Assembly (NCBI RefSeq): GCF_014109725.1
Contig: NZ_CP058554.1
Span: 620,001-684,000, forward strand
Direction of reading: 5' to 3'
Origin: Comamonas piscis
GTDB lineage: Bacteria; Pseudomonadota; Gammaproteobacteria; Burkholderiales; Burkholderiaceae_C
Length of the DNA stretch: 64,000 bases
Shown: piece after piece, positions 1-8,734 of the stretch
Layout: the number at the start of each line of letters is the position of its first letter
Numbering within the stretch: position 1 is the stretch's first letter
The notes under the pieces: generated by a model
Told to the model about the DNA's origin: nothing
Seen by the model: the letters and a program-made list of their open reading frames with translations, nothing else
The model's database searches: none
Made by a program: the position numbers and the translations under genes

Positions 1-2
1 AC

Positions 3-926
3 TTCCAATCGGACGACGTGCCCAGATGCTCCGCCTTCTTTGAGCAAATGCGGGTCTGGGGTGTGGCAGTCTATTTTGTGGTCTATGACCTGCTGCCCTT
101 GCAACTGCCCGAATGCTTTCAGGACGGGGCGGCCGCCAGCCATGCACGCTGGCTCAGCACCGTTGCCCGCAGCGATGGCGCGATCTGCATTTCCGCTGCG
201 GTGGCGGACGAGCTCAAGGCCTACTTGCAGACCCAGTCTCCGCCTCCTCCTGACAGTTTCCGCGTGGACTGGTTCCACCTCGGTGCCGATATCGAGGAAT
301 CAGCGCCATCCGCAGGCATGCCGGTCGATGCGAATCAACTGATCTCCAAAATCCAGCGCCTGCCGAGCTTTCTGATGGTGGGGACGGTAGAGCCACGCAA
401 AGGCCATGCGCAGGCTTTGGATGCCATGGAGCAGCTCTGGGCCTCCGGGGTGGAGGCCCAATTGGTGATTGTCGGGAAATCAGGCTGGAAGACCGAGGCG
501 CTTGCCGAACGGATCCAGGCGCATCCTGAACGGGACAAACGCCTCATCTGGCTCCAGGGCATCAGCGATGAATATCTGGATGCTGTCTACAAGGCCTCCA
601 GCGCACTGTTGGCCGTGTCCCAAGGGGAGGGCTTTGGCTTGCCCCTCATTGAGGCCGCTCAGCGTGGCTTGCCCATTGTGGCGCGCGACCTGCCGGTTTT
701 CATGGAGGTGGCCGGTGCGCATGCCTTTTATTTTCAACAGGAACAGCATGAGGACCTGGCACAGGCCCTGAGGGAGTGGCTGGCGCACTTTGCCAGCGCA
801 AGCCATCCCAGTTCTGCGCAGATGCCCTGGCTGACCTGGCGCGAGAGCGCGAATGGTCTGCTCGCGCTCATCGGGCAGACCTCCGCCAGCCCTAGGTGGG
901 CAACCGCTGAGCACCTCGCTCCCTAG
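3..926 (+). CDS. Family 4 glycosyltransferase, 5' end outside the window
   Basis: The frame is open from the left edge, so the start codon lies upstream and only 307 C-terminal residues are visible. The C-terminal half is a GT-B fold retaining glycosyltransferase: a TVEPRKGH nucleotide-sugar loop, then the E-x7-E type motif EGFGLPLIE followed by the acceptor-specific RGLPIVARDLPVF segment. These enzymes transfer a sugar from a nucleotide donor onto a lipid-linked polysaccharide at the cytoplasmic membrane. Its place at the head of a same-strand run of polysaccharide genes suggests a role in O-antigen or a similar glycan. Donor and acceptor cannot be read from the sequence. An in-frame GTG at position 18 is probably internal, because homology-like sequence continues before it. 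Confidence 0.85.
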   Translation, partial: FQSDDVPRCSAFFEQMRVWGVAVYFVVYDLLPLQLPECFQDGAAASHARWLSTVARSDGAICISAAVADELKAYLQTQSPPPPDSFRVDWFHLGADIEESAPSAGMPVDANQLISKIQRLPSFLMVGTVEPRKGHAQALDAMEQLWASGVEAQLVIVGKSGWKTEALAERIQAHPERDKRLIWLQGISDEYLDAVYKASSALLAVSQGEGFGLPLIEAAQRGLPIVARDLPVFMEVAGAHAFYFQQEQHEDLAQALREWLAHFASASHPSSAQMPWLTWRESANGLLALIGQTSASPRWATAEHLAP

Positions 927-958
927 TAAAAAAACCTGCGCCGAGAGGAAAGCACCCC

Positions 959-1939
959 GTGAAGCTGATCATCCAAATACCTTGTCTCAATGAAGCAGGC
1001 ACCTTGGCCATTGCACTACAAGCACTGCCCCGTCAGGTCCCCGGATTCGACGCCGTGGAATGGTTGATCATCGACGACGGCAGCTCGGATGACACCGTGC
1101 GTGTGGCCCAGGAAAATGGCGTGGACCATATCGTGCGCCACACCCGCAACCAAGGCCTGGCACGCGGCTTCATGACGGGTCTGGATGCCTGCCTGCGTCT
1201 GGGCGCCGATGTCATCGTCAACACAGACGCCGACAACCAGTACAACGCGCAAGATATTCCGCTGCTGACCGCCCCCATCGTGGCTGGCACCGCCGACATC
1301 GTGGTCGGTGCGAGGCCGATCGAAACCATTGCGCATTTCTCACCGCTCAAGAAGATGCTGCAGAAGCTGGGCAGCTGGGTGGTGAGGGTGGCTAGCAATA
1401 CCGATATTCCGGATGCACCCAGTGGCTTCCGTGCGATGGGCCGCATGGCTGCGCAGCGCTTGGTGGTCTTCAACGACTACACCTACACGCTGGAAACCAT
1501 CATCCAGGCGGGCCAAAAGAACATGGCCATCACCTCGGTGCCCATCCGCGTCAATGGTGATCTGCGCCCCTCTCGTCTGGTCAAGAGCATCAGCTCCTAC
1601 ATCAAGCGCAGCATTGTCACCATCATTCGCATTTTCATCATCTACCAGCCCTTCAAGTTTTTCATTTCGATCGGGTCGATACTTTTTGGCTTGGGGTTTT
1701 TGATTGGTCTGCGATTTTTATGGCGGTACTTTCACGGGGAAGGCTCTGGAAACATCCAGTCGCTGATTCTTTCCGGCGTATTGCTGGGGATGGGTTTTCA
1801 GACCTTCCTGGTGGCCTTCCTGGCAGATCTGCAGGCGGCCAACCGCAAACTGATGGAAGACATGCGTTTTGAATTGAAGCTGCAGAGCAGTGCGAAGGCT
1901 GTATTGCACAGCGACAGCGAAAGGAACACCCAGGGATGA
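959..1939 (+). CDS. Family 2 glycosyltransferase with C-terminal membrane helices (DPM1-like)
   Basis: 326 residues starting at GTG, with a purine-rich site (agaggaaag) about 8 bases upstream. The N-terminus has the GT2 pattern: IIQIPCLNEAGTLAIAL, then IIDDGSSDDT and NTDADNQY with the DxD metal/nucleotide site. The C-terminal third has two hydrophobic spans (about residues 225-260 and 270-295). That architecture is typical of polyprenyl-phosphate sugar transferases or undecaprenyl-linked GT2 enzymes. It probably adds or activates a sugar for the polysaccharide made by this cluster. The 3' end overlaps the next gene by 4 bp (ATGA), indicating one transcript and coupled translation. Family is certain; substrate unknown. 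Confidence 0.88.
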   Translation: MKLIIQIPCLNEAGTLAIALQALPRQVPGFDAVEWLIIDDGSSDDTVRVAQENGVDHIVRHTRNQGLARGFMTGLDACLRLGADVIVNTDADNQYNAQDIPLLTAPIVAGTADIVVGARPIETIAHFSPLKKMLQKLGSWVVRVASNTDIPDAPSGFRAMGRMAAQRLVVFNDYTYTLETIIQAGQKNMAITSVPIRVNGDLRPSRLVKSISSYIKRSIVTIIRIFIIYQPFKFFISIGSILFGLGFLIGLRFLWRYFHGEGSGNIQSLILSGVLLGMGFQTFLVAFLADLQAANRKLMEDMRFELKLQSSAKAVLHSDSERNTQG

Positions 1940-2580
1940 AGATTTCCGGAGGCTTGCAGGAGCAGGGTATTGTCGTGGGGAATAACTATGATAAATATTC
2001 CTCGAAAAATCCGATAGCGCGTCGCATGGTGCAAGGTTTCTCCAATACCTTGTCATCGCTGGTGAAGAAGACCGGTGCGCAGACGATCCATGAGGTGGGC
2101 TGTGGTGAAGGCTATTGGACCTTGGGTTGGAAACGGCAGGGCATGGATGCCAGAGGCAGCGACTTTTCTGAGCAGGTGATTGCGCTTGCGCAGGACAACG
2201 CAAGGTCGCAAGGGATTTCACCCTCCATATTTTCCCAGCGCAGCATCTATGATCTCGTGCCTGCCAGCGACGGCGCAGAGCTGGTGGTGTGCTGCGAGGT
2301 GCTCGAGCATCTGGAAGATCCCCGGGCGGGTCTGGAGGCGCTTCAGCGGGTGGCCCAGGAACATGTCATTCTGAGCGTCCCGCGGGAGCCCATCTGGTGT
2401 GCGCTGAACATGGCCAGAGGCAAGTACTGGGGAGATCTGGGCAACACGCCCGGGCATATCCAGCACTGGTCCAGCGATAAATTTGTCCGCCTCGTCTCCG
2501 AGTATTTTGAGGTCCATGAGGTCTGCAAGCCTTTGCCATGGACCATGCTGCGATGTAAAAAATTCCAGTCCCCCACTTGA
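1936..2580 (+). CDS. Class I SAM-dependent methyltransferase
   Basis: 214 residues. Motif I is visible as IHEVGCGEGYWTLGW (about residues 47-61), followed by the acidic motif II residue in ARGSDFSEQ and the post-motif CCEVLEHLEDP. This is the arrangement of the UbiE/COQ5-like Methyltransf_11 fold. It probably methylates a sugar or a lipid-linked glycan intermediate, given neighbouring glycosyltransferases and 4-bp overlap with the upstream gene. The actual acceptor is unknown. Quinone biosynthesis is less likely because no ubiquinone genes are nearby. The stop codon overlaps the next start (TGATG). Confidence 0.82.
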   Translation: MKISGGLQEQGIVVGNNYDKYSSKNPIARRMVQGFSNTLSSLVKKTGAQTIHEVGCGEGYWTLGWKRQGMDARGSDFSEQVIALAQDNARSQGISPSIFSQRSIYDLVPASDGAELVVCCEVLEHLEDPRAGLEALQRVAQEHVILSVPREPIWCALNMARGKYWGDLGNTPGHIQHWSSDKFVRLVSEYFEVHEVCKPLPWTMLRCKKFQSPT

Positions 2581-3440
2581 TGCCTGCCAAATTATTCTCC
2601 AAAAAATACCTGCACCTGATGGGCGGGGTGCTGGGTGTTCTGGGTATCTTTTTTGTAGCTGCGCGGCTCTATAAATACGCTGACCAAATCAGCATCGCGC
2701 ATTTCTCATCCCGAGAAATTTTCTGGATGGTATTGGCTGTGGGTGTGTATGGCGCGGCCAATGTCCTTCTGGCACTGGCCTGGCAAAAAATACTGGCTTT
2801 TTTTGATGCGCCTGTCGCGACGCCGTGGGCGATTCGAGCCTATGGAGTCTCGCAGCTGGCCAAGTATGTACCGGGCAATATCTTTCAATTTGCGGGGCGG
2901 CAAGCCATCGGCATGGCAGCAGGGTTGGAAGCGCGCGCGTTGCTGAAATCCACCTTCTATGAGTTGGGCTTGCTGGCGCTGGTTGGCGCATGCTATGGGA
3001 TTCTGGCCTTGCCGCTGTTGCTCGGCTGGCTGAACGGATGGATGGCCTTGCTGCTCTTTATCGCGACGATCAGCGCTTTGGCATGGGGCATCCACCACTT
3101 TTTCGCTGCAAAACTGGCTGTCGCTTGGGGAATGCACACGCTATTTTTGATGGTGTCTGGCCTGATTTTCTGGCTGATTTTGCAAAACATCAGTCATGCC
3201 ACGCCGCTGCCGGTGGCGGGCGTGGCAGGGGCCTATGTGTTGGCATGGCTGATCGGCCTGGTCACCCCGGGTGCACCCGCTGGCGTGGGTGTACGAGAGG
3301 CAGTGCTGTTGTTTCTGCTGGGTGCCTGGGTTCCACCAGGTCAGTTGGTCTTCACCATTGTGGTGGGTCGGATGGTGACCGTGCTCGGGGATTTGCTTTT
3401 CTTTGGCGTCTGCTGCGTGATGAAACGCAGCCAAGCTTGA
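2580..3440 (+). CDS. Lysylphosphatidylglycerol synthase/flippase-like membrane protein
   Basis: 286 residues from ATG at 2580, which overlaps the previous stop as TGATG; a TTG one codon upstream is less likely. About eight hydrophobic segments are visible. The signature stretches SQLAKYVPGNIFQFAGRQ and GLVTPGAPAGVGVREAV match the LPG_synthase_TM (UPF0104/YbhN) superfamily. Members without the catalytic domain are thought to move or organise lipids or lipid-linked intermediates. In this cluster it may handle a lipid-linked glycan, but that is inference from position. Integral inner-membrane protein. Confidence 0.75.
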   Translation: MPAKLFSKKYLHLMGGVLGVLGIFFVAARLYKYADQISIAHFSSREIFWMVLAVGVYGAANVLLALAWQKILAFFDAPVATPWAIRAYGVSQLAKYVPGNIFQFAGRQAIGMAAGLEARALLKSTFYELGLLALVGACYGILALPLLLGWLNGWMALLLFIATISALAWGIHHFFAAKLAVAWGMHTLFLMVSGLIFWLILQNISHATPLPVAGVAGAYVLAWLIGLVTPGAPAGVGVREAVLLFLLGAWVPPGQLVFTIVVGRMVTVLGDLLFFGVCCVMKRSQA

Positions 3441-3454
3441 ATCAATATAAATCT

Positions 3455-5242
3455 ATGCAATTTTCGTTTTCAAAATCGCAGACGCCTCCAGTGCACATAG
3501 GGCAGGCTAGTTTTTATGTGATTGCCTGTTTGTTTGTGATTTTTGTGAATGGCGCCGTTCCTTTTTTTGGTATTCCTACCTTGGGACAGGCCGTTTGGAC
3601 GACAGGCTTTTCTCAGTCGTTTGCCAATGACTCTATTCTCAGTATCCATGCCCATAATATTGGTGCACCCCATCCTGCTGCCATGGCCTTTGGATTGGCA
3701 GGCGCCTGGTTGGCGGGGGTGTTTATCCGTTTGGGTTTGCATGCAGCGGATGCTTATGCGCTGATGGTGGCTTGCTGGCTCACGCTCGCATTTTGGGGTG
3801 CCTATCGGCTGTCTCGTGCGCTGGAGGTGGCGCCTGCCTTATCCGTTATCGCGGCCCTGGGCTGGGGCACCATGCCCATGGTATGGAACCATGCAGGCTA
3901 TTCCATGCTGTCGACGGGCATTGCGCTGTTGCCGTTGTATATGTGGACGGCGTTGCGGTTCCTGGACGCCCCTTTGCTGGGCCATTATGGAAGAGCCATC
4001 AGCTATTTGATGGCCTGCATACTTGCCATCTTTATGGATGGCTATAGCTTCATGATGTTTGCGACCGGGGCCAGCATTCTTGCCGTTGCCTGGTACTGGA
4101 GAAAAAGAGCCAGCTGGCTGCATCTCGGTATCCATGGACTCTGCTTTTTGACTGCCTATGTCTTGTTCGCCCTCTACATTGGAAGAGGACAATATGCGGC
4201 CGCAGATTTGAATTTTTTCAGAGGATGGGGTGCCGATCTGGGCTTCTTCCTCATTCCTTCCGCAGGGGTGCACTGGTTCGCAGATCTGGCCGGCTGGAGC
4301 AGGCCGCGTTCGATGCGCGAGTATTTTGGTGACGAATCGGTTTGGATTACGACGTTCTGTTTGCCGTTGTTGGTCTTTGCAGCAGTCTTTTTCTTGCTCG
4401 GCAAGGGAAGATACAAGTACCCCTTGATGCTCATCTTGCTGTTTGGCTTCTACATGGCGATGGGTCCTTCTTTGAAATTCAATTCTCTGAAGCCCGCCAC
4501 GGAAACCTCGCTGTCGATGGATGCCAAATACGCCATAGCGCCTACGGGATCGGGCTTTATTTCTCAGCATGTTCCCGGTTTCAAGAACATGCGGGCCAGC
4601 TATCGATGGGCTGCGCTGGGGGTTTTTGGCGCCTGGGCATTGTTGGTTGCCGCCCTTTCCCGAACACAGCGCAAAGAGGTCTCGGTAGCGGCGGCGCTGT
4701 CACTGGTGTTGGTGGTGGCGGCCAATCTTCCGAATCTTCCCCAACGATGGGAGTTGCAAAAGTCCTATCGCTCTCAATTCATGCAGATCGACCAGGATCT
4801 GTTGTTGAGCTTGGGGCAGCAGTTGCACCCCGGCGATAAAGTCGCGTTTATGCCTTGGCGGAATGATTTTCTGGTGAACTACCTGGCAAGCAAGCTGGAT
4901 GTGGTTGCCTACAACATTGGCGGTGACAAGAATTTTGAAGATGCCAGAAGATTCTGGCCCGAGATATTGAAGACCATGCCGCTGGGCGGTATTCCGGACG
5001 ACTTTTCGCAGCGGATCGTCAGCCTGCTCCGGAGCGGAGATGCTGACGCAGTGGTCATCCCTTACGTCGATATGCTGTGGGCCGCGCACCGCTGGCCTTA
5101 TCCGGCTGAGGGCAGGGAGGCACTGCGCCCTAAGCTCCTGGAGCTAAGTGCCTCCCCCCTTGTCAGCGTGGCTGAAGAGACGTCTTATGCGGTTATTCGG
5201 CTCAAACCACCAAGTGTTTTGCCCTCCACGCGACAGGAATAG
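3455..5242 (+). CDS. Large polytopic membrane protein, possible GT-C-like enzyme
   Basis: 595 residues from ATG at 3455. The frame is open further upstream, but that part overlaps the previous gene and is rejected. At least ten hydrophobic helices occupy residues 1-420, with a soluble C-terminal domain of about 170 residues carrying no motif I recognise. The topology resembles GT-C glycosyltransferases or YfhO-like glycosylation proteins. A periplasmic loop after the first helix contains an acidic residue (FANDSILS), a position where GT-C enzymes often place a catalytic Asp. It is AT-richer than gmd downstream. It is co-directional with the polysaccharide genes and ends 272 bp before gmd. Function not established. 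Confidence 0.7.
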   Translation: MQFSFSKSQTPPVHIGQASFYVIACLFVIFVNGAVPFFGIPTLGQAVWTTGFSQSFANDSILSIHAHNIGAPHPAAMAFGLAGAWLAGVFIRLGLHAADAYALMVACWLTLAFWGAYRLSRALEVAPALSVIAALGWGTMPMVWNHAGYSMLSTGIALLPLYMWTALRFLDAPLLGHYGRAISYLMACILAIFMDGYSFMMFATGASILAVAWYWRKRASWLHLGIHGLCFLTAYVLFALYIGRGQYAAADLNFFRGWGADLGFFLIPSAGVHWFADLAGWSRPRSMREYFGDESVWITTFCLPLLVFAAVFFLLGKGRYKYPLMLILLFGFYMAMGPSLKFNSLKPATETSLSMDAKYAIAPTGSGFISQHVPGFKNMRASYRWAALGVFGAWALLVAALSRTQRKEVSVAAALSLVLVVAANLPNLPQRWELQKSYRSQFMQIDQDLLLSLGQQLHPGDKVAFMPWRNDFLVNYLASKLDVVAYNIGGDKNFEDARRFWPEILKTMPLGGIPDDFSQRIVSLLRSGDADAVVIPYVDMLWAAHRWPYPAEGREALRPKLLELSASPLVSVAEETSYAVIRLKPPSVLPSTRQE

Positions 5243-5514
5243 GCGGAGTGGCGACACGAAGTACTGGATCGGCTGGATGCGATCTGATCAAGGGGCTAGA
5301 GTGAGGCTGCGTCCAATTCCAGCCCCCGGGGCCAAAAGCCACTAAAGATGGCGGCGCACAGACTCTGAAACAGTTTTGATTTTTGATTACAAATTGCGCG
5401 ATGTTCACCCCAGGTCCAGGCGGAAAGATCCTGCATAGTCATGCGGGTTTTCTGCCCTAGCGATGGCTTTCCAACAGGCCGCGAAGGCGCCATAGATTCA
5501 ACGAGAACAAGCTC

Positions 5515-6549
5515 ATGAAAAAAGCCATCATTACCGGCATTACCGGCCAAGACGGGGCCTACCTAGCCGAGCTGCTGCTCTCCAAGGGCTACACCGTGTA
5601 CGCCACTTTCCGACGCACCAGCTCGGTCAACTTCTGGCGCATAGAAGAACTGGGCATCCAGAACCACCCGAACTTGCATCTCGTCGAGTACGACTTGACC
5701 GATCTGTCTTCCAGCATCCGCCTGCTGCAAAGCACAGAAGCCACCGAGGTGTACAACCTGGCCGCGCAGAGCTTTGTCGGTGTGTCGTTCGAGCAACCGG
5801 TGACGACTGCGGAGATCACTGGCTTGGGTGCCGTGAACCTGCTCGAAGCGATTCGCATCGTCAACCCCAAGGTGCGCTTCTACCAGGCCAGCACCTCGGA
5901 GATGTTTGGCAAGGTGCAGGCGGTGCCGCAGAAGGAAGACACCCCCTTCTACCCGCGCAGCCCCTATGGCGTGGCCAAGCTGTATGCGCACTGGATGACG
6001 GTGAACTACCGTGAGAGCTATGGCATCTTTGGCGCCAGCGGCATTTTGTTCAACCACGAAAGCCCGCTGCGCGGTCGCGAGTTCGTGACGCGCAAGATCA
6101 CCGACAGCGTGGCCAAGATCAAGCTGGGCAAGCTCGATGTGATGGAGCTGGGCAATATTGATGCCAAGCGCGACTGGGGTTTTGCCAAGGAATATGTGGA
6201 AGGCATGTGGCGCATGCTGCAGGCCGATGAGCCTGACACTTTTGTGCTGGCCACCAACCGCACCGAGACCGTTCGCGACTTTGTACGCATGGCGTTTAAG
6301 GGCGCTGGTGTCGATGTTGATTTCCAAGGCAAGGCGGAGGCAGAGACCGCTGTTGATACCGCCACCGGCAAGACGGTGATGCGGGTCAATCCCAAGTTCT
6401 ACCGCCCTGCCGAGGTGGAGTTGCTGATTGGTGACCCGGCCAAGGCCAAGGCCAAGTTGGGCTGGGCGCCGCAGACCTCGCTGGAGCAGCTGTGCCAGAT
6501 GATGGTCGAGGCCGATATGCGCCGCAACCAAGCCGGGTTCTCGTTCTGA
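5515..6549 (+). CDS. gmd: GDP-mannose 4,6-dehydratase
   Basis: 344 residues, full length for the family. It converts GDP-D-mannose to GDP-4-keto-6-deoxy-D-mannose using bound NADP(H). The Rossmann motif GITGQDG is at residues 8-14. The active-site residues are in ASTSEMFG (Thr/Glu near 127-129) and the YxxxK pair is Tyr151/Lys155 (YGVAK). FNHESPLRGREFVTRKI is the typical Gmd substrate loop. The downstream reductase starts within its stop codon, so the two enzymes form a unit making a GDP-6-deoxyhexose. A 272-bp gap upstream probably carries its own promoter. Very secure identification. Confidence 0.97.
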   Translation: MKKAIITGITGQDGAYLAELLLSKGYTVYATFRRTSSVNFWRIEELGIQNHPNLHLVEYDLTDLSSSIRLLQSTEATEVYNLAAQSFVGVSFEQPVTTAEITGLGAVNLLEAIRIVNPKVRFYQASTSEMFGKVQAVPQKEDTPFYPRSPYGVAKLYAHWMTVNYRESYGIFGASGILFNHESPLRGREFVTRKITDSVAKIKLGKLDVMELGNIDAKRDWGFAKEYVEGMWRMLQADEPDTFVLATNRTETVRDFVRMAFKGAGVDVDFQGKAEAETAVDTATGKTVMRVNPKFYRPAEVELLIGDPAKAKAKLGWAPQTSLEQLCQMMVEADMRRNQAGFSF

Positions 6550-7496
6550 TGAACGCCGCCGCCAATGCCATGGGTGCAGCAGGCCAAAAGCGGGTGCTGC
6601 TGACGGGTGCGCAAGGCTTTACCGGCCAGCACCTGGTGCCGTTGCTGCGCGCTGCGGGCTGGGATGTCTGGTCGCTGGATCGCTCCACCCCTAATGGCGC
6701 TGGGCTGATTCCAGCAGCGCAATGCCTGCAGGCGGATTTGCTCAATGAGGCAGCGCTGCAAAGCGCCGTTCAGCAGATCAGCCCGCAGGCGGTGGTGCAT
6801 TTGGCGGCGATTGCCTTTGTGGGCCATGGCTCGGCGGACGACTTTTACCGGGTCAATGTGGTGGGTACCCGGCATTTGCTGCAGGCGTTGAGCACGCTGC
6901 CTGTGAAGCCGCAGTGTGTGCTGCTGGCCAGCAGTGCCAACATCTACGGCAACAGCCATGAAGGCGCCTTGCCAGAGGGCACCACCGCCAACCCCGCCAA
7001 CGACTACGCGGTGAGCAAACTGGCCATGGAGTATATGGCGCGGCTTTGGCTGCCACAGCTGCCAGTGGTGCTGGTGCGGCCGTTCAACTACACGGGCCTG
7101 GGCCAGTCGCCGCAGTTTTTGATTCCCAAGATCGTGGACCATGCACTGCGAAAGGCGGACGTGATCGAGCTGGGCAATCTGGATGTGGACCGAGATTTTT
7201 CTGATGTGCGCGATGTGGCTGCTGCCTACGTGCGCTTGCTGGATAGCGCCGCGCAGGGCTCCGTGGCCGGTGGCGTGTTCAATGTCGGCTCGGGCCGCAC
7301 CTGGTCGCTGCGCGATGTATTGGCACAGGTGCAGCAGATCAGCGGGCATGCGATGGAGGTGCGGGTGAACCCCGCCTTTGTACGCGCCAATGAAGTGCGC
7401 ATCCTGTGCGCTGACACCACGGCGCTGGAGCAGGCGATTGGTGAATGGCGCAGCCACCAGCTGGAAGACACCCTGCGCTGGATGCTGCAGGCTTGA
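6549..7496 (+). CDS. rmd: GDP-4-keto-6-deoxy-D-mannose reductase (Rmd-like SDR)
   Basis: 315 residues from ATG at 6549, which overlaps the gmd stop (TGATG). It is an extended short-chain dehydrogenase: NAD(P)-binding GAQGFTG (residues 20-26), a serine motif in LLASSANIYGNS, and YxxxK in YAVSK. It sits directly behind gmd and would reduce the 4-keto intermediate. The product is most likely GDP-D-rhamnose (Rmd). GDP-6-deoxy-D-talose (Tld) is the main alternative; GDP-L-fucose synthase is less likely because the FRSEWD-type Fcl features are not evident. The product cannot be decided from sequence alone. Confidence 0.85.
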   Translation: MNAAANAMGAAGQKRVLLTGAQGFTGQHLVPLLRAAGWDVWSLDRSTPNGAGLIPAAQCLQADLLNEAALQSAVQQISPQAVVHLAAIAFVGHGSADDFYRVNVVGTRHLLQALSTLPVKPQCVLLASSANIYGNSHEGALPEGTTANPANDYAVSKLAMEYMARLWLPQLPVVLVRPFNYTGLGQSPQFLIPKIVDHALRKADVIELGNLDVDRDFSDVRDVAAAYVRLLDSAAQGSVAGGVFNVGSGRTWSLRDVLAQVQQISGHAMEVRVNPAFVRANEVRILCADTTALEQAIGEWRSHQLEDTLRWMLQA

Positions 7497-7504
7497 AGGA
7501 CGTT

Positions 7505-8701
7505 ATGGGTTTGGACATCATCCTGGGCGCCGATGCGCTGCATGCGCCGTTGACGGGCATTGGGCGCTACAGCTTCGAACTGGCCAGCCAGCTGCGCCAG
7601 CATCCCGATGTGGACCGTTTACGTTACTTCTCGCACGGCCATTGGGTGGCAGATCCGTTGGCGGCGCTGGGTGGACAGAGTTCAAGCCCCACCGCCCCGG
7701 TGCCTGGTGCGCAAAGCACTCCCAATACCGCGCCAACCCTGTTCACGCGTCTGCGAAGTACCTTGTCGGCCAACCGTACAGCAGTGCGGGTCTACCAATC
7801 GTTGATGCCTGCCATTTCGCGTTGGCGGGTCCGCGCAGAAGGCCAGGCCATCTTCCACTCTCCCAATTACCTGGTGCCGCCTTTTCCGGGCCGCACGGTC
7901 AACACCGTGCATGACCTCTCGCATGTGTTCTACCCAGAGTTCCACCCGCAGGCGCGGGTGGAGTTCATGAACCTGGCGTTTGGCAGCAGCCTCAAGCACA
8001 CTGACCATGTCATCACCGATACGGAAACGGTGCGCCAGGAATTTATCCAGCACTTTGGCTGGTCGGCGGACAGGGTCAGCGCCATTGGCCTGGGCATGGA
8101 TGCCGCCTACCACCCGCGCAGCGATGCGGAACTGGCGCCGGTACTGGCCAAGCATGGGCTGCAGCCATGCGGCTATGCGCTGTATGTGGGCACCATTGAG
8201 CCGCGTAAAAATATCAGCCGTTTGCTGCAGGCCTATGCGCAGTTGGACCCGGCTTTGCGCAAGGCCTGCCCTCTCGTGCTGGCAGGTGGCAAGGGCTGGA
8301 AATCCGAAGACGTACACCGCCGCATGGAGCAAGCCGCCAACGAAGGCTGGCTGCACTACCTGTCCTATGTCGACCAGGCCGACCTGCCCATGCTCTATGC
8401 GGGCGCGCGCCTGTTTGCCTACCCCTCGCTCTACGAAGGCTTTGGGCTGCCGATCGTGGAGGCTATGGCCAGCGGTACCCCCGTGCTGACCTCTGATACC
8501 TCCTGCATGCCAGAAGTGGCCGGTGGCGCTGCCGCGCTGGTCAACCCGCTCGATGTGGACGACATTCTGCGGGGCCTGCAAAGCCATCTGGGTGATGACG
8601 CCTGGCTACGCGATGCCAGCGCCAAGGGCTTGGCCCGTGCCGCCACCTACTCCTGGCAGCGTTGCACGGCGGAGACCCTGGCGGTTTACAAAGCGCTGTG
8701 A
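7505..8701 (+). CDS. Family 4 glycosyltransferase (mannosyl/rhamnosyltransferase-like)
   Basis: 398 residues from ATG at 7505, 8 bp after the upstream stop; an upstream in-frame extension overlaps the reductase gene and is rejected. GT-B fold: N-terminal ADALHAPLTGIGRYSFELA glycine loop, then VGTIEPRKNISRL and the E-x7-E motif in YEGFGLPIVEAMASGTPV. It probably uses the GDP-6-deoxyhexose made by the two genes before it, similar to the WbpY/WbpZ/MtfB rhamnosyl- or mannosyltransferases of D-rhamnan synthesis. It is the last gene of the polysaccharide run and converges with the next gene 33 bp away. Family secure, donor inferred. Confidence 0.9.
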   Translation: MGLDIILGADALHAPLTGIGRYSFELASQLRQHPDVDRLRYFSHGHWVADPLAALGGQSSSPTAPVPGAQSTPNTAPTLFTRLRSTLSANRTAVRVYQSLMPAISRWRVRAEGQAIFHSPNYLVPPFPGRTVNTVHDLSHVFYPEFHPQARVEFMNLAFGSSLKHTDHVITDTETVRQEFIQHFGWSADRVSAIGLGMDAAYHPRSDAELAPVLAKHGLQPCGYALYVGTIEPRKNISRLLQAYAQLDPALRKACPLVLAGGKGWKSEDVHRRMEQAANEGWLHYLSYVDQADLPMLYAGARLFAYPSLYEGFGLPIVEAMASGTPVLTSDTSCMPEVAGGAAALVNPLDVDDILRGLQSHLGDDAWLRDASAKGLARAATYSWQRCTAETLAVYKAL

Positions 8702-8734
8702 GCTGGCAAAGGTCTGAGTCCTGGTTAGGCCTCG

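Noticed and set aside
3440..3455. Upstream extension of the 595-residue membrane gene to 2990
   Set aside because: The extension overlaps the flippase-like gene in another frame and has no protein features. ATG at 3455 begins a normal helix-rich N-terminus.
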